Under the pieces are notes generated by a model. That model did no database searches. It was not told the DNA's origin and saw only the letters and a list, made by a program, of their open reading frames with translations. Shown one piece after another: positions 25,341-35,026 of a stretch of 64,000 bases of DNA (its first letter is position 1; every line of letters begins with the position of its first letter). Made by a program: the position numbers and the translations under genes. The DNA comes from Vescimonas coprocola (GTDB taxonomy: Bacteria > Bacillota > Clostridia > Oscillospirales > Oscillospiraceae): NCBI RefSeq assembly GCF_018408575.1, contig NZ_AP023418.1:2012415-2076414 (forward strand), given 5' to 3'.

Positions 25341-26788
25341 GCTGAACTCCTTTCTTCAATTCCTATCCACTCCTTACGCTCACAAAATATCACATCGGTA
25401 AAGTGTTTAGGGGGAGATGTTTTCCCTTCCTTGATTTCCGTGCCGCTGACGGTCATTTCGTCACCAACGGAAACAGAAGGGAGTGTCTGCACGTTTTCGT
25501 CGGATTTTGTCGAATCATTTTTCTGAACCAGAGCTTTCCATCCATCCTGCACAACAGTTTTGCCTTTGGTGGAAAACACGGTACCGCCACAGTCCAGCTC
25601 AATAACTGTCTCTGCGTATCGGTGCGGATCGCCAACAGCTACGCACAACCGATTCGAGATCAGTTGCAAAATTGCAAGTTCACCCTTGGGAAGTTCGCTC
25701 AGATTGCATTTCTGCAATTCTCTGGTCGGAATGATGGCATGGTGATCTGTGACCTTTTTGTTATTCACAACCTGCTCTGCATGAACTGGTATGTTATCCA
25801 CATCCTCCACGGGGAATGTGTGGAAAGCCAGCTTTACGAGGTCGGTCAGGCTATGTGCCATATCTTCCGTCAGAAACCTGCTGTCGGTACGGGGATAAGT
25901 GACCAGTTTCTTTTCATAGAGGTTCTGCGTGTAGTCCAAGGTCTGCTGTGCCGTGTAGCCAAGCACACGGTTGGCTTCTCTCTGTAAACTGGTCAGGTCA
26001 TAGAGCGCAGGCGGCTTTTCTGTTTTCTCCTTACATTCAGCTTTCTGAACGATTGCCACCGAACAGCTTTGTTTGACAGCTTCGGCTGCTGCCTTGGTTT
26101 TGAAGCGTTCGCTTGCAGCCGTAAAACCATCCAATCCAATCTGAACTGTGTAGAACAGTTCAGGCTTGAATGCGGAAATGGCAGCTTCTCGCATAACAGC
26201 CATAGCAAGGGTAGGGGTCATAACACGACCAACATTCAGGGTCTGCCCGTAAAGGGTCGAAAAAAGTCGAGTAGCGTTAATACCAACAATCCAGTCGGCT
26301 CGTTCTCGACACAGTGCTGCTTCATACAAAGCATCATATTCCGTTCCAGACCTGAGATTTTCAAAGCCCTCCTTGATTGCTACATCTTCCATCGAGGAAA
26401 TCCAAAGCCGCTCAAACGGCTTTCTGCACCCGGCTTTGTGGTACACCAACCGAAAGATCAGCTCGCCCTCACGACCGGCATCTGTTGCACACACAAGACT
26501 CGCAACATCTTCTCTGGCCATGAGCTTTTTCAGAATCCCAAACTGTTTTTTCGTACCGGCAGAAACCTCATACTGCCAGTCCATCGGGAAGATAGGAAGG
26601 TCTGCATAAGCCCATTTGCTGTACTTCGCATCATAGACTTCCGGCTGTGCCAGCTCCACCAAATGCCCTACACACCAGCTGACCACATATCCGTTTCCCT
26701 CTAAGTAGCCATCCTCACGCTTGGCAGCACCTAACACTTTGGCAATACTCTGTGCAACCGAAGGCTTTTCAGCCAAAACTAATTTCAT
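25337..26788 (-). pseudogene. topB: 5' fragment of topB (DNA topoisomerase III), cut by IME1
   Basis: Encodes the first 464 residues of a topoisomerase III: MKLVLAEKPSVAQ, the TOPRIM acidic cluster ATDAGREGELIFR, and the catalytic tyrosine in TYPRTDSR. After HFT the frame enters IME1 and adds 19 foreign residues before a stop at 25337. ATG 26788 is chosen over 26794 because AAGGAG is 9 bases upstream of it. The core enzyme is mostly present but the last quarter, with the zinc finger, is detached at 14205-14886. The product could retain partial activity; that is not shown. Confidence 0.92.
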
Positions 26789-26898
26789 TTGCATCTGCTC
26801 CTTTCACAAAAAAATAAGCAGCCACACACCGTAGTGCATGACTGCTATGTAAAAAGTTCGGAAAGGATTTTTGCAACCTGATACAATTTTCTGTTCTA

Positions 26899-26957
26899 CA
26901 ATCTCCGTCATAATAAAAATATCTCCATCATTTCAAAAGAGAATGACGGAGATATTT
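26899..26957 (-). terminator. Terminator after the AAA/DUF4143 gene
   Basis: On the minus strand ATATCTCCGTCATT pairs with AATGATGGAGATAT, followed by TTTTTA. The remaining bases to topB (26795-26898) contain a second weak hairpin and no gene. Confidence 0.75.
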
Positions 26958-26965
26958 CACCTTGC

Positions 26966-28162
26966 TTATTCTTGTAGCAACCAATCGGCTATATCGTGAA
27001 TTTCGATTCCTTCATAGCTATATTGGGGATGTTTGGTTCTGGCAATAATCATTTTCGGATAAGCGTCTCGAATCTGAAGCAGAGGAGAGCATTCTCTCTC
27101 AAATGTTTCCTGCCCGGAAATGTTGTCGCTGACCTGAATATAAATCTTTTCGCTACCTCTCTGAGCAACAAAGTCGATTTCCTTTTGATAGAGCTTGCCG
27201 ACATAGACATCATATCCACGGCGAAGAAGCTCGATACAAACAACGTTTTCATATACTCTGCCATAGTCTATATTTCTGCTTCCCAGTATTGCATATCGAA
27301 TACCGCTGTCACACAAATAGAACTTTTCAGAGCTTTCAAGGTATTTCTTACCTCGGATGTCATATCTCTTAATATCATAAAATACAAAAGCATTGCACAA
27401 ATACTTAATGTACTTGCCGACGGTTACATGATTGGTTGGAGTCTCATTTGCTGTCAGTAGCTGACTGACCTTATTCGGAGAAGTCAGGTTGCTGATATTA
27501 TCCATAAGGAACTCGCTCAGACGTTGTAAAACCAAAGTGTCCGGGAGAGTATATTTCTGTACCAAATCCCTTGTAACAATCGTTTCGTAGACCTCTTTGA
27601 TATAGTTTGTTCTGTCTTTTTCGGTTCTATAAGCATAGGAACCTGCTAAACCGCCCTTGATAGCGTACTCATCAAAGAGCTTATCTTTGTCACTAATATC
27701 ATCATAATACTGGCAATATTCCTGGAAGCTGAAAGGAAACACATGAATTTCAATATAGCGTCCGGTAAACAGAGTTGCCAGATCTGCACTCAACAGGAAA
27801 GCATTAGAGCCTGTTACATAGATGTCGTATTTTCCCTTAGAGTACAGGCTATTGATTGCCAACTCAAACTTGGGACACATCTGAACCTCGTCTACAAACA
27901 GGTAGTTCGTTTTTCCTTCCTGATAATGTTCTTCCACATAGGCGTGTAAGGCATGGTATTCCTTGATTTCTTCATACGCCAAATCCATGAAGTCGATGAA
28001 GATAATATTGATGTTTTCAAAATTGCTTTTCAGATACGCAATATACGCCTGCATCAATTTGGACTTACCAGATCGACGAATGCCCGTGATGATCTTGATG
28101 TCAGGAGTACCATTCAGTTCAATGATTCTATCGAGATATTTTGCTCTCGTGATTGTTTTCAT
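26966..28162 (-). CDS. ATP-binding protein, AAA_14/DUF4143 family
   Basis: 398 residues from ATG 28162. Walker A GIRRSGKS at 27-34, Walker B YLFVDEVQ, and a C-terminal DUF4143 domain with nuclease-like residues (YQKEIDFVAQ). Proteins of this family are scattered in gut bacteria and their role is not settled. The gene is AT-richer than its ICE neighbours, has its own strong terminator and sits between topB and the DUF4366 gene, which are usually adjacent in such ICEs, so it looks like an added cargo gene. Confidence 0.85.
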   Translation of the reverse strand: MKTITRAKYLDRIIELNGTPDIKIITGIRRSGKSKLMQAYIAYLKSNFENINIIFIDFMDLAYEEIKEYHALHAYVEEHYQEGKTNYLFVDEVQMCPKFELAINSLYSKGKYDIYVTGSNAFLLSADLATLFTGRYIEIHVFPFSFQEYCQYYDDISDKDKLFDEYAIKGGLAGSYAYRTEKDRTNYIKEVYETIVTRDLVQKYTLPDTLVLQRLSEFLMDNISNLTSPNKVSQLLTANETPTNHVTVGKYIKYLCNAFVFYDIKRYDIRGKKYLESSEKFYLCDSGIRYAILGSRNIDYGRVYENVVCIELLRRGYDVYVGKLYQKEIDFVAQRGSEKIYIQVSDNISGQETFERECSPLLQIRDAYPKMIIARTKHPQYSYEGIEIHDIADWLLQE

Positions 28163-28349
28163 ATAGTCACCCGCTTTCAAAAATTGAAGTTTTTTCATTT
28201 CTCGAAACCGCTTCGCTGTACTTATTATACTGTCTGCTAATAGTATATGCAAGATGTCACTTTCAAAAACGCAAATTTTTTTATTTTTTGAAAGCGGAAA
28301 CTATGTAAAGGCAACCCGAAGGCTGCCCCAGGCATCAAGCCTATCCTGT

Positions 28350-29033
28350 TTACACAGGTTCATTATCATCTTCATCGACGGAGCTATCTTCATCGTCGTC
28401 CTCAAACTCCGGATCGTACCCATAGTCCTCGTCATCGTCCACATAATCAGCATCTGGGTCAGGCTTTGCCGCTTCCTGTGCCTTCTTCTTTTCCTGGACT
28501 TTCTTAAATACGAAGAATCCACCACCACAGGCAAGCACAATCAGAGTAAGAATCGCCGGGAGCATATTTGTGGATTTCGGCTTTTCCTCCGGTGTCGGTT
28601 CTGTAATTTCAGGAACTGTTTCAACTACTTCCGGCTTTGTTTCCTCAACCGGCTTGGTGAACTCTGCAACTTCTTCCTCGTCCATCAGCTTGAGCAGGTC
28701 GGCTTCATCCACCTGATTCAGAAAATGCACGGTTTCCTCGCCCTTATCATCACGGTCAATGATGATATAGAAGTAGTTTCCGTTTTTGGTTACAGCGGTA
28801 ATGAACTGCTTTCCGCTTTTCGTAGGCGAGCCAGCGTCATCAACCAAAGTCAGATTGCCGTCGGGAGTAAGCGGTAGCATCGGCTCCTCCGGCTCTGTTT
28901 CGGGAACTTTTTCTTCGACCGCAGGTTCTTCAGTCGCTACGCTTTCATCTACATAGGCAAATGCCGTTGTAGAAAACACGCCAAAACACATTGCACACGC
29001 CAGCAATGCGGCTCCAATTTTCTTAAATCTCAT
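28350..29033 (-). CDS. DUF4366 surface protein
   Basis: 227 residues. ATG 29033 follows GAGGAGG. A signal peptide (about 1-26, ending near AFA), an acidic Glu/Pro-rich stretch, a conserved central domain (NGNYFYIIIDRDDKGEETVHFLN is its core), a membrane helix near 160-182 and a strongly acidic cytoplasmic tail match the DUF4366 family of Tn1549-like ICEs. It is likely part of the cell-envelope side of the conjugation channel. It overlaps the DUF4315 gene by 11 bases. Confidence 0.85.
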   Translation of the reverse strand: MRFKKIGAALLACAMCFGVFSTTAFAYVDESVATEEPAVEEKVPETEPEEPMLPLTPDGNLTLVDDAGSPTKSGKQFITAVTKNGNYFYIIIDRDDKGEETVHFLNQVDEADLLKLMDEEEVAEFTKPVEETKPEVVETVPEITEPTPEEKPKSTNMLPAILTLIVLACGGGFFVFKKVQEKKKAQEAAKPDPDADYVDDDEDYGYDPEFEDDDEDSSVDEDDNEPV

Positions 29034-29280
29034 TCTGCGTTTCCTCCTCATTCATAGTATTGATCGTATCAGGCTTCGGAGCCATATCCGCAGCAAACAT
29101 ACGGAGCAGCTCGGAAAGCTGTTCGGGATTCAGGTTCGCAGCATGAACCATCTCATGGATTTCGGAATTTTCCTCCTCACGGTATCTGCGTTCCAGGTCT
29201 TTCACCTTAGCATCCCATTCTGCCCGTTTCTTACGGGCTTTTTCAAGGTCTGCACCTATTCTGTCTAACTTGGCACTCAA
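29023..29280 (-). CDS. DUF4315 family protein
   Basis: 85 residues, mostly one long coiled coil (DLEKARKKRAEWDAKVKDLERRY) then NLNPEQLSELLRMFA, the DUF4315 pattern. The start is TTG 29280 with GGAGG 9 bases upstream. It lies between the NlpC/P60 and DUF4366 genes, its usual place in this ICE family. Function is unknown, probably structural in conjugation. Confidence 0.82.
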   Translation of the reverse strand: MSAKLDRIGADLEKARKKRAEWDAKVKDLERRYREEENSEIHEMVHAANLNPEQLSELLRMFAADMAPKPDTINTMNEEETQNEI

Positions 29281-29294
29281 TCGCCATCCCTCCT

Positions 29295-31031
29295 TTAGTT
29301 TCTGATTCTGCCGAAGCAGTAAAAATGCTGTTGCCAGTAATTCGATTCGATAGAAGCGTAGGAAATGGGGTTTCCGCAGTGGATCATCATACCATTGCCA
29401 ACATAGATACCAACGTGTGATGCACCGGAGGTATCATAAGTGCCTTGGAAGAAAATCAAATCTCCCGGTTTGGCAGAGCTTTTCGGGATAATGTCGCATA
29501 CGCCCATCAAACCGTTTGCGGTCAAACGACCAACACTCCAACCGTTTCCGCAGTGATTGATTACATAGGAAACAAATCCGGAGCAGTCAAAGGAGGTAGA
29601 CGGGCTGCTGCCGCCCCACACATACGGGTATCCCAGATATTTTTCAGCTTCCCGAATCATATTGGCAAATCTTGTGTCTGTCAGCGCTTCGCCCGGAATA
29701 TCATAATCGGTGTACTCGCCGCCAGGGGTGGCGTAAATGTCATTTCCGAAAATATCCGGTCTGTTGCCCCTTGTCTGAAGCAAAATTCTATATCGCTCCA
29801 TATCATCTTCCGACAAGCCGGAATTTGAAATCACACTGTTCAAGCCCTTATTTCTGAGCTTCACATTCAGAATATAATATTCGTAATCTTCTTCCTCTGT
29901 TGTTGTCTCTCCCGTTTCGGGATCAGTAGAAGATGTTGTTCGTGTACGAATCTCTACTACTTCCGTCAGGGTCAGCTCATATTGTTGCTCAAATAGCCAT
30001 TGCAGGGTAGCCTGCACCTCATCTCTGGTGTAATCCTCAAACTTCACCGTCAAATACGCCGCCAGCTCATAAGGATTGTGGTTGATTTCATCAAGGTCAT
30101 ACCGGTACTCGTCATATCCGCTATGAGTACGCTCGATATTATTGATTTTATTGCGGAGCGCAGCTTCCAAAGCCTTGTAATCATTGTCCGCACCAATAAT
30201 ATCTTCCTCTTTTGCAGTAAAAGAAGTTCCCAGAATGATCTGTGTGCCGCCTTGGAACATAGCCGAACAAGACGAGAACATCCCTGAGAGTATCATAAAA
30301 AGCAGTCCGGCAATCAAAACAAACAGAATCGTTTTAGAGTGTGTGGTGCAGAACTCCGTTACTCTTTCTGTGATGTTCTTGGCTCCCTGAGCTGCTTTGC
30401 CCGTTGCCTTGCCTGCACCCTTAGATGCAGAAGCCGTTGTCGAAGCGGTATTCTTACCGGCTTTGGCGGCAGCATATTCTTTCTTGATTGCCCTTTTCTG
30501 TTGCCAACGGGAAAAGGGATTGGAACCGGCATCGGGGTTGTCCTTTTTGAACTTCTCATACAGGGCATTTACATTTGCTTTATCTGACTTCTCAACCAGC
30601 TTTTCCGCCTTGTCGTAGGCTTTCAGCTTGTGACTGTAAACGGCATGATCGACGGTATAGACAGTGGATTCAACAGCCTTGGTCGTTTCCTGCACAGCCT
30701 GAACGCCGATATTATCATCCTCATATTCTGACACCGCCCGATGTGCTTTGGATGTGAGCGTGACTGCGGCACCACGGCTTGCCATGTGCTTTGCCACAGA
30801 TGGGCGCTCGATTTCCGTAAACTCCGCTTTTTCAAAACGGAGCTTTGCTTTACGGGAACCGGCTGCATCTGTTTCCAGCTTTAGCTTCGGCTTTGCCTTT
30901 TTAGAAGCCAATTTGTCTGCCGCTTTTTCAGCCCTATCAACCGCCTTATCTGCACGGTCGGCAGCTTTCTTCACATGAGAATCTGCAAGGTCATCTTCGG
31001 TAAAACGGAGTCGTGTAGGTCTTTTCGCCAT
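29295..31031 (-). CDS. NlpC/P60 peptidoglycan hydrolase of the conjugation channel
   Basis: 578 residues: a basic, Ala/Lys-rich cytoplasmic N-terminus of about 230 residues, one membrane helix (VLIAGLLFMILSGMF), an extracellular linker domain, and a C-terminal C40 (NlpC/P60) domain with catalytic cysteine in TSFDCSGFVSY and histidine in ASHVGIYVG. It would open the cell wall locally for the mating channel, like VirB1/TcpG proteins. ATG 31031 starts three bases after the VirB4 stop and has AAGGAGG upstream. The ICE2 homologue is at 62103. Confidence 0.88.
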   Translation of the reverse strand: MAKRPTRLRFTEDDLADSHVKKAADRADKAVDRAEKAADKLASKKAKPKLKLETDAAGSRKAKLRFEKAEFTEIERPSVAKHMASRGAAVTLTSKAHRAVSEYEDDNIGVQAVQETTKAVESTVYTVDHAVYSHKLKAYDKAEKLVEKSDKANVNALYEKFKKDNPDAGSNPFSRWQQKRAIKKEYAAAKAGKNTASTTASASKGAGKATGKAAQGAKNITERVTEFCTTHSKTILFVLIAGLLFMILSGMFSSCSAMFQGGTQIILGTSFTAKEEDIIGADNDYKALEAALRNKINNIERTHSGYDEYRYDLDEINHNPYELAAYLTVKFEDYTRDEVQATLQWLFEQQYELTLTEVVEIRTRTTSSTDPETGETTTEEEDYEYYILNVKLRNKGLNSVISNSGLSEDDMERYRILLQTRGNRPDIFGNDIYATPGGEYTDYDIPGEALTDTRFANMIREAEKYLGYPYVWGGSSPSTSFDCSGFVSYVINHCGNGWSVGRLTANGLMGVCDIIPKSSAKPGDLIFFQGTYDTSGASHVGIYVGNGMMIHCGNPISYASIESNYWQQHFYCFGRIRN

Positions 31032-31034
31032 ACA

Positions 31035-33461
31035 TTACGCCTCCTTTTCCTGTGCCACCTCGTTTAACTTCGTGGTCATAATGCGATACAGTTCCAGATC
31101 TGTCGGGAATCGGTCAATGAACGGCAGAATCACATTGCCATAGAACAGAAGTCCTTCGCCCTCACCGGAGTTGGTTACATAGGACAGCTGATGCGGCGAA
31201 ATGTTCAACCGCTGTGCCAGAATACTTCGGTCATCGCTTGCCTGATTCAGCATATAGATGAAATCAGAGTTTTCGAGGATGTTGGCAATCTCCGGGGAAC
31301 GAAGCAGGTCTTTGACATTCTGAGTAATACCGGTCGGCAAGCCGCCCCATTTACGGAATCGCTTCCAGATTTCTACGGAATAGGTTGCCGTCTGTTCTTC
31401 CTTCAGAAGCAGATGGAACTCGTCAATATAATATCTGGTCGATTTACCGGCAGAACGGTTGGCAGTTACACGCCCCCAGACCTGATCCTGAACGATCAGC
31501 ATACCGATTTTTTTCAGCTGATTGCCCAGCTCCTTAATGTCGAAGCACACCAGACGATTCTGAATATCCACATTGGTTCTGTTGTTAAACAGTTTCAGAG
31601 AACCCTTAACATAGATTTCCAAGGCGGTCGCTACATGGTGGGCTTCCTTTTCGTCCTGTTTCAGAAGGGCATCATACAAATCCTCAAGGATCGGCATATT
31701 CTCAGGGGCAGGATTGTCGAAATATCTCTGGTAAATCTGATGCACACAACGGTCGATAACCGTCTTTTCGATAGGCTGCAAGCCATCCTTACTGCCCATA
31801 ATCAACTCACAGAGGGACAGGATAAAATCAGCTTTCAGTGCTACCGGGTTGTCATCCTCAGAGTAGTTCAGGTTGATGTCCATAGGGTTGATATAGTTGG
31901 TACTGGAGGAGCTGATTTTTACCACCTGACCATTGAACTTGTGAACCAGAGCCGCATATTCCGCTTCGGGGTCGCAGATGATAATATCGTCATCCGTAAC
32001 CAGGAACGCATTGGTGATTTCACGCTTTGCGGAAAAGGATTTACCGGAACCGGGAGTACCCAGAATCAGTCCGTTGGGGTTCTTGAGCTTCTTTCTGTCC
32101 ACCATGATAAGGTTGTTCGACAGAGCATTCAGCCCGTAATAGAGCGTTTCTCCACCATTCTGGAACAGCTCCTGCGTGGTGAAAGGCACAAAAATAGCCG
32201 TGGAACTGGTAGTCAGGCCACGACGAATCTCAATCAGGTTTTGTGCCAAAGGCAGGCTGCTCATCAGTCCGGATTCCTGCTGAAAATCCAAACGACGCAG
32301 ATTGCAGTTATGCTTCTGGGCGATGCTCTGTGCCTGGAACACATTGTTCTCCAGTTCCTGCTCGGTGCGCCCGGTGTTCAGCACCAGAAATGTCACCATG
32401 AACATTCGCTCATTCTGGCTCTGCAATTCTTTCAGAAGTGACTTCGCATCTTTACCATAGGTAGCAAGGTCAGATGGGATAATGTCCATGTCATAGCCAG
32501 AACGCACAGCCTTTTTCTGTTCCTCGATTTTGGAACGGTCAAGCTCGGTGATGATTCTCTTGATGGTCTTAATCGCCGCAGTCTGGTCAACCGACTGGAT
32601 GTGCATGGTCACGATCTGCGTGGATTCCATATCCAGAAAATCCGCCAGCATACGATCAGACAGGTCTGATGCCGTAATTGCCAGATAAGACATCGAACCG
32701 AAGATACTGCCCATCTGGAAGGTGCGGTTGGTCTTAAAGGCAAACGCCGTCGGAGCAATGAAGTCCTTTACGGACAGCCCGGATTCCACAAGATACTTCC
32801 AATCGAAGAAGAACTTATCATTATCACCCATGTGGAACATAGAGTGCATCAGATGCAGCCGCTCTTTGCCGTTCATGGTAGTGGCAATGACACCCAAACG
32901 CCGAAAGTTATTGAGCAGATCGTTTTCGATATGGTTGAGTCTCGGCTTTGCCTGCCGCATGGATTCGGCTTCAATGCCGAATGTCAGGTACTTGGTTTTG
33001 GTCAAGCCGTTGTTGCCCTGCGCCAACTGCTTTTTCAGCATCTGGCTATACTCGGCACGGACGGGATTGAAGCTGTCCTTCTTGAACGGGATACGGATAC
33101 TCTTTTCAAAGCTTTCAGCATCGGTACTCAGGTTCATAAAGGAAAGCTCAAAGTGAATGGAGCTGTCAAAGAAATTCAGGAAACTGCACCACTCATCGAA
33201 GATGGCAGTCTTATCTTCCTGCTGTGCCAGCTGATAGTTGATGTCCTGAAACTGAATGGTCTTGGTGTAATAACTGTCAGTGACACGGCAGATGCCATCC
33301 GGGAACATTCTCTGAAAGGGAATGGACTGCTGTGCAGTCTGCGGAATACCGTTGTCCTTCTTTGCCCGTTCCACAACAGCTTTAATTTCTCGCTGCTGCT
33401 TCCGATTCAGATTTGCAGGCATTTTGATGTTTCTTGCCTGTGGCTTCTTTTTGAAAAACAA
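31035..33461 (-). CDS. VirB4-like conjugation ATPase (ICE1)
   Basis: 808 residues. Walker A GTPGSGKS follows the conserved ANLN-type N-terminal region and DRKKLKNPNGLILG; Walker B-like and later motifs (YIDEFHLLL, GGLPTGITQN) are present. It powers assembly and transport of the type IV secretion channel. I place the start at TTG 33461, nine bases after AAAAGGAGG and matching the ICE2 homologue (TTG 58496), rather than the TTG at 33470 that abuts the ribosome site. It overlaps the PrgI gene by 80 bases, as in ICE2. Confidence 0.9.
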   Translation of the reverse strand: MFFKKKPQARNIKMPANLNRKQQREIKAVVERAKKDNGIPQTAQQSIPFQRMFPDGICRVTDSYYTKTIQFQDINYQLAQQEDKTAIFDEWCSFLNFFDSSIHFELSFMNLSTDAESFEKSIRIPFKKDSFNPVRAEYSQMLKKQLAQGNNGLTKTKYLTFGIEAESMRQAKPRLNHIENDLLNNFRRLGVIATTMNGKERLHLMHSMFHMGDNDKFFFDWKYLVESGLSVKDFIAPTAFAFKTNRTFQMGSIFGSMSYLAITASDLSDRMLADFLDMESTQIVTMHIQSVDQTAAIKTIKRIITELDRSKIEEQKKAVRSGYDMDIIPSDLATYGKDAKSLLKELQSQNERMFMVTFLVLNTGRTEQELENNVFQAQSIAQKHNCNLRRLDFQQESGLMSSLPLAQNLIEIRRGLTTSSTAIFVPFTTQELFQNGGETLYYGLNALSNNLIMVDRKKLKNPNGLILGTPGSGKSFSAKREITNAFLVTDDDIIICDPEAEYAALVHKFNGQVVKISSSSTNYINPMDINLNYSEDDNPVALKADFILSLCELIMGSKDGLQPIEKTVIDRCVHQIYQRYFDNPAPENMPILEDLYDALLKQDEKEAHHVATALEIYVKGSLKLFNNRTNVDIQNRLVCFDIKELGNQLKKIGMLIVQDQVWGRVTANRSAGKSTRYYIDEFHLLLKEEQTATYSVEIWKRFRKWGGLPTGITQNVKDLLRSPEIANILENSDFIYMLNQASDDRSILAQRLNISPHQLSYVTNSGEGEGLLFYGNVILPFIDRFPTDLELYRIMTTKLNEVAQEKEA

Positions 33462-33816
33462 TTCGTTCAACCTCCTTTTCCAGTTTGTACTGACGCATCA
33501 AAGCGTCATAATAGTTGTCCGTCTGATAAGGGCGAACCTTGGGACGAACGAATTTGGTCTGAATGAAGTGTTCTACAACCACTTCCAACGGCTGACTATC
33601 CTTTTCATACATTGCCAGAAAGAACAACGGTAACATGACGATCATCATGGACAGTGCTGCAAGGCTCACATTTCCGGTTGCTTTGACCAGAAAGAAAATC
33701 GGCACTCCGATGAGCGCCGCCGCACCAAAGCAAAGTAACTGCCGTTTCGTCAGATTGAAGAACACTTTTGTTTTTACCCTCGTCAGGTCACGAGGTACGG
33801 GAATATACGCTGCCAA
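33382..33816 (-). CDS. PrgI family membrane protein (ICE1)
   Basis: 144 residues with two adjacent membrane helices (about 30-75) and YIPVPRDLTRVKTKVFFNLT at the start, the PrgI family pattern. PrgI proteins are inner-membrane parts of the Gram-positive conjugation channel (VirB3-like position). Start TTG 33816 with GAAGGAGG upstream. It overlaps the VirB4 gene. Confidence 0.87.
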   Translation of the reverse strand: MAAYIPVPRDLTRVKTKVFFNLTKRQLLCFGAAALIGVPIFFLVKATGNVSLAALSMMIVMLPLFFLAMYEKDSQPLEVVVEHFIQTKFVRPKVRPYQTDNYYDALMRQYKLEKEVERIVFQKEATGKKHQNACKSESEAAARN

Positions 33817-33833
33817 ACAATTTCCTCCTTCCC

Positions 33834-34700
33834 TTAGTGAGCGCTGAATACACCCTTCGCAAGCGAACCAGTCTTAAACAGGGTGAAGCACAAAAGGACG
33901 GTGTAGCCCATAACACCCCAGATAGAACCGATGATGTCATCACTGAATGCGATAGACTGAATCAGCACCGCATAAATGCCCACGCAGATCATAATCAGGA
34001 ATCCCTGGAATCCGATTGCAAACAGCGAACGCAGATAATTCTGTCCGATATTGCTCTGTTCTCTGTTTCCAAAAGTGGAAAGCGGAATCGGGGCAAGGCT
34101 GACCATCAGATAAATTTCAATCATTCGACCGTAGACGATCACAAAGATGATGATTGCCAAAGCGGACATCGTGACCTGCACGATAAAGGATTGCAGGAAC
34201 AAGCCGAGCAAAGGACCCAAATCCATTGCCATCAGCGTTTCTTCCATTGTTTCCAATGCCGAAGCATCTATGGCAGTATTTCCGGATATGATACCGGCGC
34301 TTGCGTTTATAACGTGCTGTGTCACATCAAACACAGCCATCGTGATATTGAATGTGTTTGTGATTAACATGACCGCAACAAAAGTCTTGAACACCCATTT
34401 GAAGAAGATCCAGGTTTCAAAATTTGCCAGATTGTTGTGGTCAATAATCATCTGAATTAGCTCATAACAGGCAATGAAGGTCAGAATCAAGCCTGCGATT
34501 GGGATAATCACTGACTCGGAGATGTTTCGTACCATGGCAAAGACACCCGGCGAAAAATTCGCCGGGGTCATGCCAACGGAGGTTGCTATCTCGCCAACCT
34601 GGTTGTTGACGGACTCAAACATCCCCGACAGATTTCCCATAATAGCTGAAACGAGCATTTCTTTCAGCCAGTCTGTGATCTGTTGGAGTATGCTGTCCAA
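33834..34700 (-). CDS. VirB6/TrbL-like polytopic membrane protein (ICE1)
   Basis: 288 residues with about six membrane helices, an amphipathic N-terminus (QQITDWLKEMLVSAIMGN) and conserved FETWIFFKWVFKTFVAVML. It matches the CD0411-like membrane protein that follows Maff2 in Tn1549-like ICEs and likely forms the inner-membrane pore. Start TTG 34700 with AAGGAGG upstream. Its ICE2 counterpart is at 57260. Confidence 0.85.
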   Translation of the reverse strand: MDSILQQITDWLKEMLVSAIMGNLSGMFESVNNQVGEIATSVGMTPANFSPGVFAMVRNISESVIIPIAGLILTFIACYELIQMIIDHNNLANFETWIFFKWVFKTFVAVMLITNTFNITMAVFDVTQHVINASAGIISGNTAIDASALETMEETLMAMDLGPLLGLFLQSFIVQVTMSALAIIIFVIVYGRMIEIYLMVSLAPIPLSTFGNREQSNIGQNYLRSLFAIGFQGFLIMICVGIYAVLIQSIAFSDDIIGSIWGVMGYTVLLCFTLFKTGSLAKGVFSAH

Positions 34701-34725
34701 AGGCGATTACCTCCTTGTTTTGTGA

Positions 34726-34941
34726 TTAACCGAACAGTCCGGAGAGCAGAGGTACAAGGGTGGTGCCGATGAGGGCAACACCGCCGCCAGCCATGAGCTG
34801 CTTCATGCCCTGGGACTTTGCGCCGGGGTTATCGTTGCCGTAGCCCTCAAGCAGATTGATTGCACCCCAGATGCCAAGACCTGCGCCCAGAGCGATAACG
34901 AGAGTCTGAAGAACGGTTACTGCGCTATTGAAAAATGCCAT
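34726..34941 (-). CDS. Maff2 family small membrane protein (ICE1)
   Basis: 71 residues with two membrane helices and the family core LGAGLGIWGAINLLEGYG followed by KQLMAGGGVALIG. It is nearly identical to the ICE2 copy at 57024 and has an AGGAGG ribosome site. Maff2 probably is a VirB2-like (pilin-like) or pore component; the role is inferred from size, topology and position before VirB6. Confidence 0.9.
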   Translation of the reverse strand: MAFFNSAVTVLQTLVIALGAGLGIWGAINLLEGYGNDNPGAKSQGMKQLMAGGGVALIGTTLVPLLSGLFG

Positions 34942-34979
34942 AATATTTTCCTCCTAAAATTTGAAATTGTTTTGAGAAT

Positions 34980-35026
34980 AGAAAAAGCCCTCCGTACTAC
35001 CGGCATCAAAACCGGACGGAAGGCTT
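34980..35026 (-). terminator. Terminator after the XRE regulator
   Basis: AAGCCTTCCGTCCGGTTTT and its partner ACGGAGGGCTTTTTC form a GC-rich stem with a T tail at the end of the XRE gene, before Maff2. Confidence 0.7.

Larger units (their letters stand above)
14888..25396 (-). mobile_element. IME1, serine-recombinase mobilizable element inserted in topB
   Basis: The boundaries come from topB itself: the 5' fragment ends ACC-GA before foreign sequence and the 3' fragment resumes GA-GGATACT. The only shared bases are the dinucleotide GA, at 14887-14888 and 25395-25396, giving about 10.5 kb. GA is the crossover dinucleotide reported for TnpX of Tn4451. Contents: tnpW, VapE, CHC2 primase, cargo, MobV-like relaxase, cargo, two small genes, tnpV and a large serine recombinase. 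The ends share an imperfect inverted repeat centred on TTTTGT. There are no conjugation channel genes, so it would be mobilizable rather than self-transferring. Confidence 0.9.
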
